Shown here: in pieces, positions 10,944-23,439 of the stretch
How the letters are laid out: every line of letters begins with the position of its first letter
Numbering within the stretch: position 1 is the first letter of the stretch
NCBI GenBank assembly: GCA_010015805.1
Contig: ML978121.1
Coordinates: forward strand, 2,418,001 to 2,482,000
Direction of reading: 5' to 3'
Origin: Rhizodiscina lignyota
Taxonomy: Eukaryota > Ascomycota > Dothideomycetes > Aulographales > Rhizodiscinaceae
Length of the DNA stretch: 64,000 nucleotides
The notes under the pieces: model-generated
What the model was told of the DNA's origin: nothing
Database searches by the model: none
The model's input: only the letters and a program-made list of their open reading frames with translations
Program-made: the position numbers and the translations under genes

Positions 10944-12631
10944 ATGAAAATTTGTCTAAAATTCCTGCTTTTCGTTTTCTCCATCTATACCTGTGTCGCT
11001 ATCTCTCAAGCAGCATCGGATGCCGACGAAGACAATGTTGGTTCGGAAACTCCATCCTGCTCGCCTGATATCTTGACGGCCATAATAAGCGACAGCTGCG
11101 TTCGCATACGCGCTCCTCTCTCCTCTTCTCATTTCTGACAGATATACAGTGTTGTGCACTATCACACCTGCTCCCCTCGAGCATCTCATTCAAAGACTCC
11201 ACAGAGTATGCCGCATCAAGCTCGGACTTTTACTTTGCACAAAACCAGCGTTTCCGACCAGCATGTATCATCCAGCCCAGAGACACACTCGAAACGGCGC
11301 TAGCATTAAAGATCCTCACGTCTCCTGGAAAGGAAGATCACGCTGGCTGTACCTTCGCAATCAAAAGCGGAGGACATGCCCCCACAGGCTTTTCCAATAT
11401 TGAAGACGGCGTTTTGCTCGACCTGTCTCGCATCGACTCTGTGACTCTTTCAGAAGATGAGAAGAAGAAAGAGACCGTTCACGTTGGTGGCGGGGCGACA
11501 TGGAACCAAGTCTACTCTTTGCTCTCTCCTTTGAATCGTACTGTTGCTGGTGGTCGAGTCGGCGACGTAGGCGTGGGAGGCCTGACGACCGGCGGCGGAA
11601 TCTCATTCCACTCCCCAGACTACGGGTTCGTTAGCGATGGCGTCGTGGAATTTGAGGTCGTACTCGCGCAAGGGAGAATCGTGCGTGCTAACAGCAAGGA
11701 TCACACCGAGCTCTTTGCCGTGCTGAAAGGTGGTCAGAACGTTATTGGCATCGTTACGGAATTCACGTTCACCACGAGGGCGATTGGTTATGTGTATGGT
11801 GGAGGGATTCTTGCCCCGTTGACGCCGTCGACGAAGGAGGCGAATGTCAAGGCTCTTGTGGACATGTCTACAGTGTACCAACCTGGCTCCTCAATCGCCA
11901 CAATATTCCTCTATTCTACGGCGGAAGGCATGATGGTGTACAACAACCTCTTCTACCCGTTGCCCGAGGATAGTAGGTTCAAGGAATACCGAGAGATTGA
12001 GCCAGAGACGCAGATCATCAACACAATGCGCGTTACCAAACTCTCGAATCTTGTCCACGAAGCGGCCGGACCTCCAGTGGAAAGACAGCCGAGACGCAGT
12101 CATTACACGGGGACATTTCTTGCTGACCATGGCACTGTTCTCGAGATGGTGGAAGTATACGAACGCTTCGTGTCTTCCGTACAGGACGTTGCGGGCTTGG
12201 CCACCGCTTTGATCTTCGAACCTTTGCCGACCTCCATGCTGTCCTGGTCAGCGCATGCCGGACCGTCGATTATGGGCTGGGATAAAGAGCCGCATGAGAA
12301 CCTGATATGCTTTGCTATCACGTGGGCATGGACGGACGAGGGCGATGATGAGAGGGTGCAGACCTTGGAGCAAGAGCTGTTCCAAGAAATTGACGGTGTT
12401 AGCAAGAAGTACAGGACGTGGAGGAAGTTTGTGTACTTGAATTACGCCAATAGAAAGCAGGATGTCTTTGCGGGTTACGGTGGGGACGCGAAAGAGACTT
12501 TGAGGAAAGTGAGCCAGTTGTATGACGGAGAAGGTCAGTTTTGGAAAAGACGAAAAGGAGGATTTAGCTTTCCAGTAGAGACTGTGAAGCGTGGCCACGA
12601 AGATAAGAAAATTGAGCATGAAGAGCTGTAG
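10944..12631 (+). CDS. Secreted FAD-linked oxidase (berberine-bridge/VAO type)
   Basis: Exon 2 runs 11150-12631. It carries the FAD-binding-4 signature: SGGHAPTGFS, whose His is the usual covalent flavin site, GGGATWNQVY, VGVGGLTTGGG and GGQNVIGIVTEF, and ends in a BBE-like region with YLNYANRKQDVFAGYGG. Exon 1 begins at 10944 with a signal peptide (MKICLKFLLFVFSIYT...). Its donor is ambiguous: GTTGGT at 11037 (524 residues, joining DN to CCALSH) or GTTCGC at 11100 (545 residues, intron of 50 nt with a perfect CTGAC branch site); both keep phase 0 with the acceptor at 11149. The enzyme should oxidise a sugar or a small secondary metabolite outside the cell. Only one covalent flavin residue (His) is evident. 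Confidence 0.82.
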
Positions 12632-15256
12632 ACCAAAGGCCTTGGGGAATGACTTTGGCGAGAATGCCAGCCACATTGATTTTCAACAAACAGCAAGGAA
12701 TTGATATGCCTTTCGCCTCGGTTAAATGCATGATTATAGAACACGTTGAGCAGGCAAAAGGATTCAACTGCTAGGCCTTATGTAGGTAGTTAAAGCGAAA
12801 TCTTCTACATTTCTAGAGACAGTCATCGAGCGTGCCTTCTTAATGGGAAACTCCGAAGGGCGCCAAGACTCCATGGAATCAATGTTTGCTCCGTACGCAC
12901 CACATTTAAAGAGTCCGCTCTGGAAAAAGGATAGGAGGGGTCATTTCTTTTGATTTCGACTCTCATAAATCAATCAGAGCGTGGTCTCGCAGTTTTGAAT
13001 ATTCACAACTCAGCAAATTGGAGTGCAACCGCTAACTCAGTGGACGCACTCAGGAAATTTCTTACTTAAGTACTTACTGACGGTCCTGAACATTGTCCCA
13101 TCGGAGGCCAATGCGATCACCGTAATCGTTCACCGCTTACACGCAAACGAGGGAAGGTACTGGGCGAGTCAAGGTTCAACACTGAACCCCTATTCGAGCA
13201 GCACGGATTTGGGCAGCAATTATCCTTGCAGACGAATCGACGATCCTTTCAAAAGTCAAAATCGCGAAATGAGCTTCTTCACGCTGGGTTGTCAAGCGAT
13301 CTCACCATACATAGATGCACGACGGGAGAGGCTGAAAGATCGTCACAGAGCCGCAGTTCCTGACGCACCTTGGCTCGTTTGAGCGGTTTCTGATTCCTCC
13401 CGGTGCCAGGTCCACCGTCCATCTCGGGAGGAACAGGAACGAGCCGCGCTACAAACGATCTAGGCGATGCGAAAGATGCCAGAATGGTCCGGTGGAGTCT
13501 TCGGGAAATCCCCGTGGTGGTGGCTTTCCAAGACAGATACGGGAGCTGGCCAATGAGATGCATTTCTGGTTGTGGTTGGTTAATGTGCATAAGGCTGAGA
13601 GGAGCTCGACAGGCCGGCCCTGGAAAATCGAATCCCACGATCTCTGCGATCTGATGAACGACAATGAGAAGACTTTGGACACGGCGGTGAAAAGAATGAA
13701 AGGCGCTCAAATTCAGCTGGCGATTGCATTCGCATTCCCGCGCCTTCAGATCGAGGCCTCGGTTCTCCTATTCGCATCGCATCGCATCGAAGTTCAAAAT
13801 TGTCAATACGTCGGGTCTCCGCCTCCCTCCTAAAGGTACCGGAGTCCGTGCCGAGCCACAGATCGCATCGAAATTCATGCTGTGCAAATGTCCTGCAAAT
13901 CTTCGTACGAGTAGAAAGAGCAGAAGTTTGCCTACAACGGAGGATGCTTCTGCGACAAGGCATGAAGCGCAGCTCTCTGCGGAGGGAAAGTCATCGCGTT
14001 TGATGCAGAAGAAGAGACGAGGCCTCGGGAGTCCCTGAAATCAAGCGATGGGAAAATGTTCCTGCGGGAAGGGTGCAGGGTGGCGCATCGCTGGCTGCTA
14101 AATATGGCTGGGGTCCGGTCATAGTGCATCGGCCGGCGAAGCTGTCAGATCTGAAAAGAAGGAAGTCCGATACCTGAATTCGAAATACTTCACTGCGCAC
14201 GTCGAGAGGAAGAGGTCAGCGATTAAAAAGGGCGAGAGAGATTTCCTTCTGCCCGGCTAGCAATCGGTATCGCAGCGGCGGGCGAATGCTCGTTGAAATC
14301 GTTTGGGAAGACTGACGTCCCCAACGGCAGGCATCGGCAGGGGTTCGTCGATGCTCCACATCTCAATCGTTCAGCATGGAGAGCATTGAGCTCCTCAACC
14401 TTTGCTTTATCTCCACTGCACCACGCACCTGCAGCTCTGCAGCAGCTCTAACGGCTCGTATACTCCCTACATCTCCCGGAGACAAGCTAGCGGTCCCAGC
14501 GCGTGCGCTCGATTGCTGAGCGAAAATTTATGTGGCATCGACGTAGTGGCGCTGGACTACGGGGTTCCGCAGCGGAGCGCCAAAGCAATGAGATTTACCG
14601 ATCTAAGCCTGTCCGGGCGGTATGCTACAGCTGGGAGTGTCCCTGCGTCGGCAATGTTGAACGGACTATGGGGATGCACAGCGAGCAGACACGGAGGGCT
14701 GAGGCAGCACAGCGCAATACCCATGGCTAATTAAATCAGATAGCGAAACTAGCAAGCCAGAGATAGCTACATGACCGGCCTTCCACAGCCATTTTGCCTG
14801 CTGTTGAAGAATGGACCGTGAAGCTGCATATATACCACATACGCCATCCCCATCGCCATCACTTTTCCTCCTCCCTCTTGCCTCCCTCCCCAAACGTAAT
14901 TCCTCGCCTTAACACGCTCCTTCTCCCTTCCGGACACTCCGTTACTACTTGCATTAATAGATTAATGAGCAATTGAACTCCTCGCATCCGCACGCTTTTT
15001 GGGCAAAAGTTGCGTTGCCTGCCCATCAATACCGGATCGGAGCTAAATCGATCTGTACGAAATTTCGCGGCTCCCTTAATTTTCCCCCGGCGAGCGCGAC
15101 ACAATTACACCTGTCCTTATAGGAGCATCCTCCACCGCTCCTTCCTGTGAAACACCCGGACTCGACTCTCTTCCACACCTCCGCCGAGCCTTCGAATTCT
15201 CGAGTCCGCTTTCTCCATCACTGTCTTACACTGACCACTTCCCATTAACCGCCCCA
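12632..15256. other. Long region upstream of ACC1, no gene recognised
   Basis: 2.6 kb with only short frames (up to 143 codons) lacking any domain. There is a small CATCG triplication near 13765-13785. The last 150 bp before ACC1 are CT-rich with no upstream ATG. It may hold an extended promoter or non-coding transcription; I cannot show either. Confidence 0.4.
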
Positions 15257-18200
15257 ATGGGCAATCCGGTCAAGGAGAACGGTGCCAACGGTGCCAACGG
15301 CACCCCAAGCTCAAATGCCGCCAAATTCAACCTCGCGCCGCATTTCATCGGTGGCAACCACCTGGGTGCGGCGCCATCAAGCAAGGTTAAGGACTTCGTC
15401 GCGGCTCACGGAGGTCACACCGTGATCACGAATGTGAGTAGGCCGAAACTCGCACTACTAGAGTCATCTCGAAGCAATTTGAGAAGGCTCATGGTGTTTC
15501 GTCTAAAGTTTGTTGGGCACCAGCTGACGATGGTGCTGTGCAGGTCCTCATTGCAAACAACGGTATTGCAGCGGTCAAGGAAATCCGCAGCGTCAGAAAA
15601 TGGGCGTACGAGACCTTTGGCGACGAGCGCGCGATACAGTTCACCGTCATGGCGACGCCAGAAGATCTGGGTGCCAATGCGGATTACATTCGTATGGCGG
15701 ATCAGTACGTTGAGGTACGTCACACGACCACTGGCCAGAATTGAGACGAGGAGCACAGCATGGCTGACAGTAGAATTGCAGGTTCCGGGAGGAACAAATA
15801 ACAACAACTACGCCAACGTAGAACTGATCGTAGATGTTGCGGAGCGAATGGGTGTCCACGCAGTGTGGGCAGGATGGTAGGCAACCGCTATACAGAGGAG
15901 AATGGTAGAATCTAGAGACTGACAACCACAACAGGGGTCACGCCTCAGAAAACCCAAAACTCCCTGAATCCCTCGCCGCATCGCCTCACAAGATCGTTTT
16001 CATCGGCCCTCCGGGCTCTGCCATGCGCTCGCTCGGTGACAAAATCTCCTCCACAATCGTTGCCCAGCATGCTGGTGTACCCTGCATACCATGGTCAGGA
16101 ACGGGCGTCGACCAGGTTCAGGTTGATGAGCATAATATTGTCACAGTCGAGGACCACATATATGACAAGGGTTGCACACACTCGGCGGAGGAGGGTCTTC
16201 AGATGGCCAAGAAGATTGGCTTCCCCGTCATGGTGAAAGCCTCTGAAGGTGGAGGTGGTAAGGGCATCAGAAAAGTTGAGAATGAGGAAGAGTTCGAGAC
16301 CCTCTACCGTGCGGCCGCGAGCGAAATCCCTGGCTCACCGATTTTCATCATGAAGTTGGCAGGAAACGCGCGACACTTGGAGGTCCAACTGCTGGCCGAT
16401 CAGTACGGCAACAACATTTCATTGTTCGGCCGTGACTGTTCCGTCCAACGCCGTCACCAGAAGATTATCGAAGAAGCTCCAGTCACAGTCGCGAATCCTA
16501 AGACTTTCACCGCAATGGAGAAGGCAGCTGTCTCTCTCGGCAGACTCGTTGGCTACGTTTCAGCTGGTACCGTGGAGTACCTGTACTCGCACGCAGAGGA
16601 CAAGTTCTACTTCCTCGAGCTGAACCCTCGTCTTCAGGTCGAGCATCCTACCACTGAGATGGTAAGCGGTGTAAACTTGCCCGCTGCCCAACTCCAGATT
16701 GCCATGGGTCTCCCTCTCCACCGCGTCAGCGACATCCGTCTTCTCTACGGTGTTGACCCCCACACCGACACTGTTATCGACTTCGATTTCTCCAAAGAGG
16801 GTAGCGAGCTGACCCAACGCCGCCCGGCACCAAAAGGCCACACAACCGCTTGTCGTATCACCTCTGAAGATCCTGGTGAAGGCTTCAAACCCTCCAGCGG
16901 TACTATGCACGAGCTGAACTTCCGATCAAGCTCCAATGTCTGGGGTTACTTCTCTGTGAGCTCTGCATCATCCATCCACAATTTCTCCGATTCTCAGTTC
17001 GGTCACATTTTTGCCTATGGCGAGAACCGTGCAGCGTCAAGAAAGCACATGGTTGTTGCTTTGAAGGAACTCAGCATTCGTGGTGACTTCAGGACGACCG
17101 TTGAGTATCTTATTAAGCTGCTCGAGACACCTGCTTTCGAGGACAACACCATTACAACTGGCTGGTTGGATGAGCTTATCTCTAAGAAGCTCACTGCCGA
17201 GCGTCCGGATCCTATGGTCGCAGTTATCTGTGGTGCTGTTACCAAGGCGCACATTGCGGCTGAGCAGTGCATGACCGAGTACAAGACCGGCTTGGAGAAA
17301 GGCCAGGTCCCACCGAAGGAGGTGCTCAAAACTGTCTTCCCCATCGACTTCATCTATGAGGGCAGCAGATACAAGTTCACTGCAACAAGGTCAAGCAGCG
17401 ACTCCTACACGCTCTTCATCAACGGCAGCAGGGCGGGAGTGGGTGTTCGTGCTTTGGCTGACGGTGGCCTTTTGGTCCTGCTCAGCGGCAAGTCTCACAA
17501 TGTGTACTGGAAAGAGGAAGTCGGTGCTATCCGTCTCTCTGTCGACAGCAAGACGTGCTTGCTCGAGCAGGAGAACGATCCGACCCAGCTGCGCACTCCC
17601 TCTCCCGGAAAGCTGGTGAAGTTCACTGTGGAAAACGGCGAGCACGTTAGCAAGGGCCAGGCTTTCGCTGAGGTGGAGGTCATGAAGATGTACATGCCTC
17701 TCATCGCTCAGGAGGACGGTATCGTCAACCTGATTAAGCAGCCGGGTGCCACACTCGAAGCTGGTGACATTCTCGGTATCTTGGCTCTCGATGATCCGTC
17801 GAAAGTCAAGTCTGCGCAGCCTTTCCTCGGCCAGCTCCCAGACCTGGGCCCCCCAACTGTCATGGGTAACAAGCCACCTCAGCGCTTCGCCTACCTCTAC
17901 GGCATCCTCCAGAACATCCTCCAGGGCTTCGACAACCAAGTCATCATGCAGTCCACGCTCAAAGAGCTCATCGATGTCCTTCGTGATCCTGAACTTCCTT
18001 ATGGCGAGTGGAATGCGCAGGCTTCTGCTCTCCATGCCCGCATGCCACAAAAGCTCGACACACAGCTTGGTCAGATCGTTGATCGTGCGCACCAAAGGGG
18101 CATTGAGTTCCCTGCCAGGCAGCTTGGCAAGGCTTTCACTCGTTTCATGGACGAGAATGTTGAGCTTAGTGACCAAGCACTGCTTAAGTCTGGGCTGGCA

Positions 18201-21200
18201 CCGCTCCAGGAGGTCATGGACCGCTATGCCGAAGGCCTGAAGGTCCACGAATATGATGTCATGATCTCTCTTATGAAGCAGTTCTACGATGTCGAGGCTC
18301 AGTTCTCCTCTCGCACTCAACGTGATGAGGAGGTCATCCTTAGGCTTAGGGATGAAAACAAGGAAAAGATCATGAACGTTGTTACTACCGTTCTCAGCCA
18401 CACGCGCGTTACGGCGAAGAGCAATTTGATTGTATCAATCCTTGACAGCTATCGCCCCAATAGGCCGGGCGTCGGCAATGTTGCGAAGTACTTCAAGGCC
18501 GCATTGAAGAATCTCACCGACCTTGAGTCCCGCAGCACTGCCAAGGTTGCGCTTAAGGCTCGTGAGGTGCTCATCCAGTGCGCCATGCCGTCGCTCGAGG
18601 AGCGCATGAGTCAGATGGAGCACATTCTTCGCACATCCGTTGTTGAGTCTCGCTATGGCGAGTCTGGCTGGGACCACCGTGAGCCCAATTACGAGATCAT
18701 CCAGGAGGTTGTCGACAGCAAATATACCGTCTTCGACGTGCTACCATATTTCTTTGGCCACCAGGATCCATGGGTCAGCCTTGCTGCGCTCGAAATCTAT
18801 ACCCGCAGAGCGTACAAGGCATATCAGCTAAAGCAGATTGACTATCATGTCGACTCGGACTATCCCTTCGTGCTCAGCTGGGACTTCGCTCTCCGCAAGA
18901 TTGGTGAGAGCGAATTTGGTCTTCCAGTTGAGAGCAGCCATCCATCTACTCCAGGCACTCCAGGTGTCTTCTCTGATGGCATGTCGAAGAGAATCCATTC
19001 CATCTCTGACATGTCATATCTCAATGCTCGCACTGAGGGAGAACCAACCCGTAAGGGCGCTGTCGTGCCCATCCGTTTCTTGGAGGAGGCGGAGGAGTAC
19101 CTCAGCCGTGCCTTGGAGGTCTTCCCCAGTGCTTCTACTAAGAGCAAGAAGACTGACACTGGCTTGATGGCCGACTTGTCCCGTCGCCGTGGCCCTACGA
19201 CGCCAAAGGCTGAGACTGACGATGAGCTCGCTGCAGTCTGCAACATTGCAGTCCAGGATGCTGAGAGCTTAGATGATAACGTTATCCTCAGCCGCATTGT
19301 ACCAATCGTTAAGGACTTCAAGGAGGAGCTCTACAACCGCCGTGTGCGCCGTCTCACTTTCATCTGCGGTCACAAGGACGGTAGCTACCCTGGCTACTTC
19401 ACCTTCCGTGGGCCCAACTATGATGAGGATGTATCGATCCGTCACATCGAGCCTGCCTTGGCTTTCCAGCTTGAACTTGGACGTCTGAGCAAGTTCAACA
19501 TCAAGCCTGTCTTCACGGAGAACCGCAACATCCACATCTACGAGGCAGTTGGCAAGGGCGCTGAGAATGACAAGCGCTACTTCACCCGTGCAGTGGTCAG
19601 GCCAGGCAGGCTAAGGGAGGAGATTCCGACGGCTGAGTACATGATCTCTGAGGCCGACAGGCTGATGAACGACATTCTGGATGCTCTTGAGATCATTGGC
19701 AACAACAACTCCGACATGAACCACATCTTCATCAACTTCAACACCGTCTTCCCTCTCCAGCCTAAGGAAATCGAGGAGGCCCTCGCAGGCTTCATTGAGC
19801 GCTTCGGCCGTCGCCTGTGGCGCCTACGTGTCACTGGTGCTGAAGTCCGCATCATCTGCACCGACCCTACCACTGGCGCAGCCTACCCACTCCGCGCTAT
19901 CATCACCAACACCTCTGGCTTCATTGTGAAGGTTGAGTTGTATGCTGAGCGCAAGTCTGACAAACCATCGGGCGAGTGGATCTTCCATTCCATTGGTGGC
20001 ACTCAGAAGATTGGTTCTATGCACCTGCAGCCAGTCGGCGCCCCATACAGCACCAAGGGGGCACTTCAGCCGAAGCGGTACAAGGCCCACATTATGGGCA
20101 CGCAATACTGCTACGACTTCCCCGAGCTGTTCCGCCAAGCTATCGAGAATACCTGGGAGCAGGCTGTCTCGAAGCACAGCTTCTTGAGCGAGAAGCAGCC
20201 TATCAAGGGCGAGTGCATTGAGTACAATGAGCTTGTCCTTGACGATCAGGACAACTTGGCTGAAGTCGACCGCGAGCCTGGTTTCAATACCATTGGTATG
20301 GTCGGTTGGATCGTGACGGCCAAGACGCCCGAGTACCCGCGCGGAAGGAGATTCATCATCATCGCCAACGACATCACCTTCAAGATCGGCTCGTTCGGCC
20401 CACTGGAAGACAAGTTCTTCTACAAGTGCAGCGAGCTCGCGCGCAAGCTTGGTATTCCACGCATCTACCTCTCTGCCAACTCTGGTGCTCGCATTGGCAT
20501 GGCTGAGGAACTCATTCCCCACTTCAGCGTTGCCTGGAACGACCCCACTAACCCGGAGAAGGGCTTCAAGTACCTCTACCTCACTCCCGAGAAGAAGAAG
20601 AAGTTCGAGGACGGTAAGAACCGTGATGTTATCACCGAGCCAGTCAAGGACGATGGCGAGCTCAGGCACAAGATCGTCACTATCATTGGTGCTGAGGATG
20701 GCCTGGGTGTCGAGTGTCTGAAGGGATCTGGTCTCATCGCTGGTGAGACTAGCAGGGCGTACGAAGACATTTTCACCATCACTCTCGTTACCTGCCGCTC
20801 TGTCGGTATCGGCGCTTACCTCGTCCGTCTCGGCCAGCGTGCCATCCAGATCGAGGGTCAGCCCATCATCCTCACCGGTGCGCCTGCCATCAACAAGTTG
20901 CTGGGCCGTGAAGTCTACACGAGCAACTTGCAGCTCGGTGGCACTCAGATCATGTACAAGAACGGTGTCTCGCACATGACTGCGGATGACGACTTCGCTG
21001 GTGTCACCAAGATCGTCAACTGGATGAGCTTCGTGCCCGACAAGAAGGGCAACCCGGTCCCAATCTCCCCAAGCGTCGACTCTTGGGACAGAGACGTCAC
21101 TTTCTTCCCGCCCCAGAAGCAGCCGTACGATGTCAGGCACTTGATTGCCGGCAAGGAGGACGACGAGGGCTTCCAGTCCGGTCTCTTTGATCGTGGCTCC

Positions 21201-22395
21201 TTTGAGGAGGCGCTTGGTGGCTGGGCGCGTACTGTTGTTGTTGGTCGTGCAAGACTTGGCGGTATCCCAGTTGGTGTCATTGGCGTTGAGACACGGAGCG
21301 TCGAGAACGTCACCCCTGCCGACCCGGCAAACCCAGACTCGATCGAGCAGGTTACAAGCGAGGCTGGTGGCGTGTGGTACCCCAATAGCGCGTTCAAGAC
21401 TGCCCAGGCAATCAAGGACTTCAACAATGGTGAACAGCTGCCCCTCATGATTCTGGCCAATTGGAGAGGTTTCAGCGGTGGCCAAAGGGATATGTACAAC
21501 GAAGTGCTTAAGTACGGTTCGTACATCGTCGATGCGCTCGTCAAGTATGAGCAGCCGATCTTTGTGTACATTCCACCGTTCGGTGAGCTCAGAGGTGGTT
21601 CTTGGGTGAGTTTTCATACCATATCTAAAATAAGAAAGAAGTGGCGGCTAACAATCATCCCAGGTCGTTGTCGATCCCACCATCAACCCACAATGCATGG
21701 AAATGTACGCCGACGAAGACGCCCGCGGCGGTGTATTGGAGCCGGAAGGTATCGTCGGTATCAAGTTCCGCAAGGACAAGCAGCTAGAGACGATGGCTCG
21801 CCTGGACGAACAGTACGCCGCGCTGAAGGCCAAGCTCGCCGATGCTTCCCTTTCTCGCGAGCAGCAGGCCGATATCAAGGCCAAGATGACCGAGCGCGAA
21901 CAACTTCTCCTTCCCGTCTACACCCAAGTTTCCATTCAGTTCGCAGATCTCCACGACCGTGCCGGCCGCATGCAGGCCAAGGGCGTGATCCGCGCGCCGC
22001 TCCGCTGGCGTGAGGCTAGGCGCTTCTTCTACTGGCGTCTGCGCCGCCGTCTCAATGAGGAGTACATCCTCCGTCGCATGGCGTCTGCCGAGAGCAAGGA
22101 GCTCGCCCCGTCGAGCCCGATCGCCGCGCGTGAGAAGAGACTGCTTGCGCTCAAGGCGTGGAGCGGTATTGAGTCCTTCGACAAAGAGGACATGAAGGTT
22201 GCGCTGTGGTATGAGGAGAACCGCAAGGATGTGCATACTCGCGTTGAGGCGGTGCGCAAGGAGGGCGTCGCCGCTGATATTGCGGGCTTGCTGAGGAAGG
22301 ATAAGGACGCCGGCTTGAGGGGTATCAAGATGGTGCTTGAAATGCTACCGGTTGGCGAGAGGGAGGAGGCGCTTAAGATGCTGAACAAGGCGTAG
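15257..22395 (+). CDS. ACC1: Acetyl-CoA carboxylase, multidomain
   Basis: Five exons (15257-15433, 15544-15714, 15782-15876, 15935-21605, 21664-22395) give 2281 residues, the normal fungal length. The enzyme makes malonyl-CoA for fatty-acid and polyketide synthesis in the cytosol. Biotin carboxylase: [19 protein letters not shown]-grasp loop [11 protein letters not shown] at about residue 252, [13 protein letters not shown]. Biotin carrier: [10 protein letters not shown], with the biotinylated Lys at residue 732. The carboxyltransferase half includes the acyl-CoA-binding [13 protein letters not shown] and [12 protein letters not shown], which is formed across the last splice. A Ser in [12 protein letters not shown] (residue 1170) sits where yeast ACC1 has its Snf1 site. 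The small exons 1-3 at the N-terminus are the only uncertain part, and all join in phase. Confidence 0.97.
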
Positions 22396-22776
22396 ACGGG
22401 TTTAGGGGCGTAGAATGTAATGCTACGGGTGGAGTGCAAAGGGACTTTTAAAGGGTTGTGCATAATACTCCCACTTTTTTGGATCCAAAGGCGTTTGGGT
22501 CAGAAGCGCTGTGCGTCACTTCTGTCACTTTGGTTTATTTTTATGGCTTATGGGTCTTCAAAGGAACTTTGTCAATTCAGACATAAATAAATAGACAGAT
22601 AGGCTTTTTAATAAGCATTCTTTTCCTTGTAGTTCATACATTGCCAGTCTATACCCCGTCCCAATTTTTAGCGAAAGAGATTGTAATACATGCTCCTGTA
22701 AGATACTTCAAAGGTCCTTTCATCCAATTGTTATTCCCCTGATAGAGTACTCCGTGGGACTCGTTGACAACGCACA
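22396..22776. other. Convergent 3' region
   Basis: AT-rich 3' flanks of ACC1 and the velvet-like gene, with TAAATAAATA at 22586 as a likely polyadenylation context. No gene. Confidence 0.4.
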
Positions 22777-23439
22777 TCATCTTCCTTCAACCACGATGAT
22801 GTCGCTCAACAGTACTTGAACAGTTTGAGGGCCGGCTTCAGACGTCGAAGTGAGCGCACTGTTCATGCAGTGCAAAGTGACTCGCAGCATGTATACGCCC
22901 GGCGCAGCAATCGACATCCCTGGGAAAGAAATGTATCCAAGTGGGCTGAGCGAGGTGGGTCCTGTCGCATGAGGCGTGTCGCTGTCATCCAACTCATGCA
23001 CAGTATCGAACAGCTGGAGCCCAGAAAGTATGCCTCGAGGAGTCTCTTCGACGTAATCCAGCGCATCAACTGTGAGGAGCGATGCAGCGCCGAAGAGTTG
23101 GCCAGCGGCAAGTGTATCTTGCATCATGTCCGCTTCATAAGCAACCGCAGCAGACACGTGCAGCATGGCGTCGAACGCCTCTCCGACCGCAAGGCGAGAC
23201 GGAATAGTCGTATAACTTCGCAGCTGGAAGCTTGGCTCCGTGTCATCCGGGACTACATCATGAACAGAGCCGGCCTGTTCCTTCTGCAGTCGCTTCCGTC
23301 GCGTTCGTCGGCCGTCTGGCATTGCTCGCTGGTCTACTCGGGTCTCATAAGAGCTTTTGTCCCTGAAAGTGGTAGCTCCTTGTCGGACTTCTTGAGCCCC
23401 AAGTCTCCTGATCGAAGTGTGCCGACCGACGTCCATCAT
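22777..23439 (-). CDS. Velvet-factor-like protein (divergent)
   Basis: One exon of 220 residues from the first ATG (MMDVGRH). The C-terminal half resembles a velvet domain: AGQLFGAASLLTVD matches the family segment of the YFMFASL type, LSGLQLFDTVHELDDSD corresponds to the strand before the loop, and YISFPGMSIAAPGVYMLRVTL corresponds to the hallmark FPDLSVR-EG-YRLK strand pair. The N-terminal part has a basic stretch RRTRRKRLQKEQ, which may be a nuclear signal. Classical velvet proteins (VeA, VelB, VosA) have stronger matches and an upstream region rich in PPP-type motifs that I do not see, so this is a diverged or shortened relative. Velvet proteins regulate development and secondary metabolism with LaeA. 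The frame stays open upstream to 23604 without an ATG, so an extra 5' exon is possible. Confidence 0.6.
   Translation of the reverse strand: MMDVGRHTSIRRLGAQEVRQGATTFRDKSSYETRVDQRAMPDGRRTRRKRLQKEQAGSVHDVVPDDTEPSFQLRSYTTIPSRLAVGEAFDAMLHVSAAVAYEADMMQDTLAAGQLFGAASLLTVDALDYVEETPRGILSGLQLFDTVHELDDSDTPHATGPTSLSPLGYISFPGMSIAAPGVYMLRVTLHCMNSALTSTSEAGPQTVQVLLSDIIVVEGR

Noticed and set aside
13023-14038. Several overlapping frames upstream of ACC1
   Set aside because: No domain, no splice logic and inconsistent frames; treated as non-coding.
17391-18401. 336-codon minus-strand open frame
   Set aside because: Antisense shadow of ACC1; the plus-strand motifs, including biotin MKM, are definitive.
19824-21617. 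Long minus-strand open frame of 597 codons
   Set aside because: It is the mirror of the ACC1 carboxyltransferase exon, a well-known effect of GC-biased codon use; ACC1 is beyond doubt on the plus strand.
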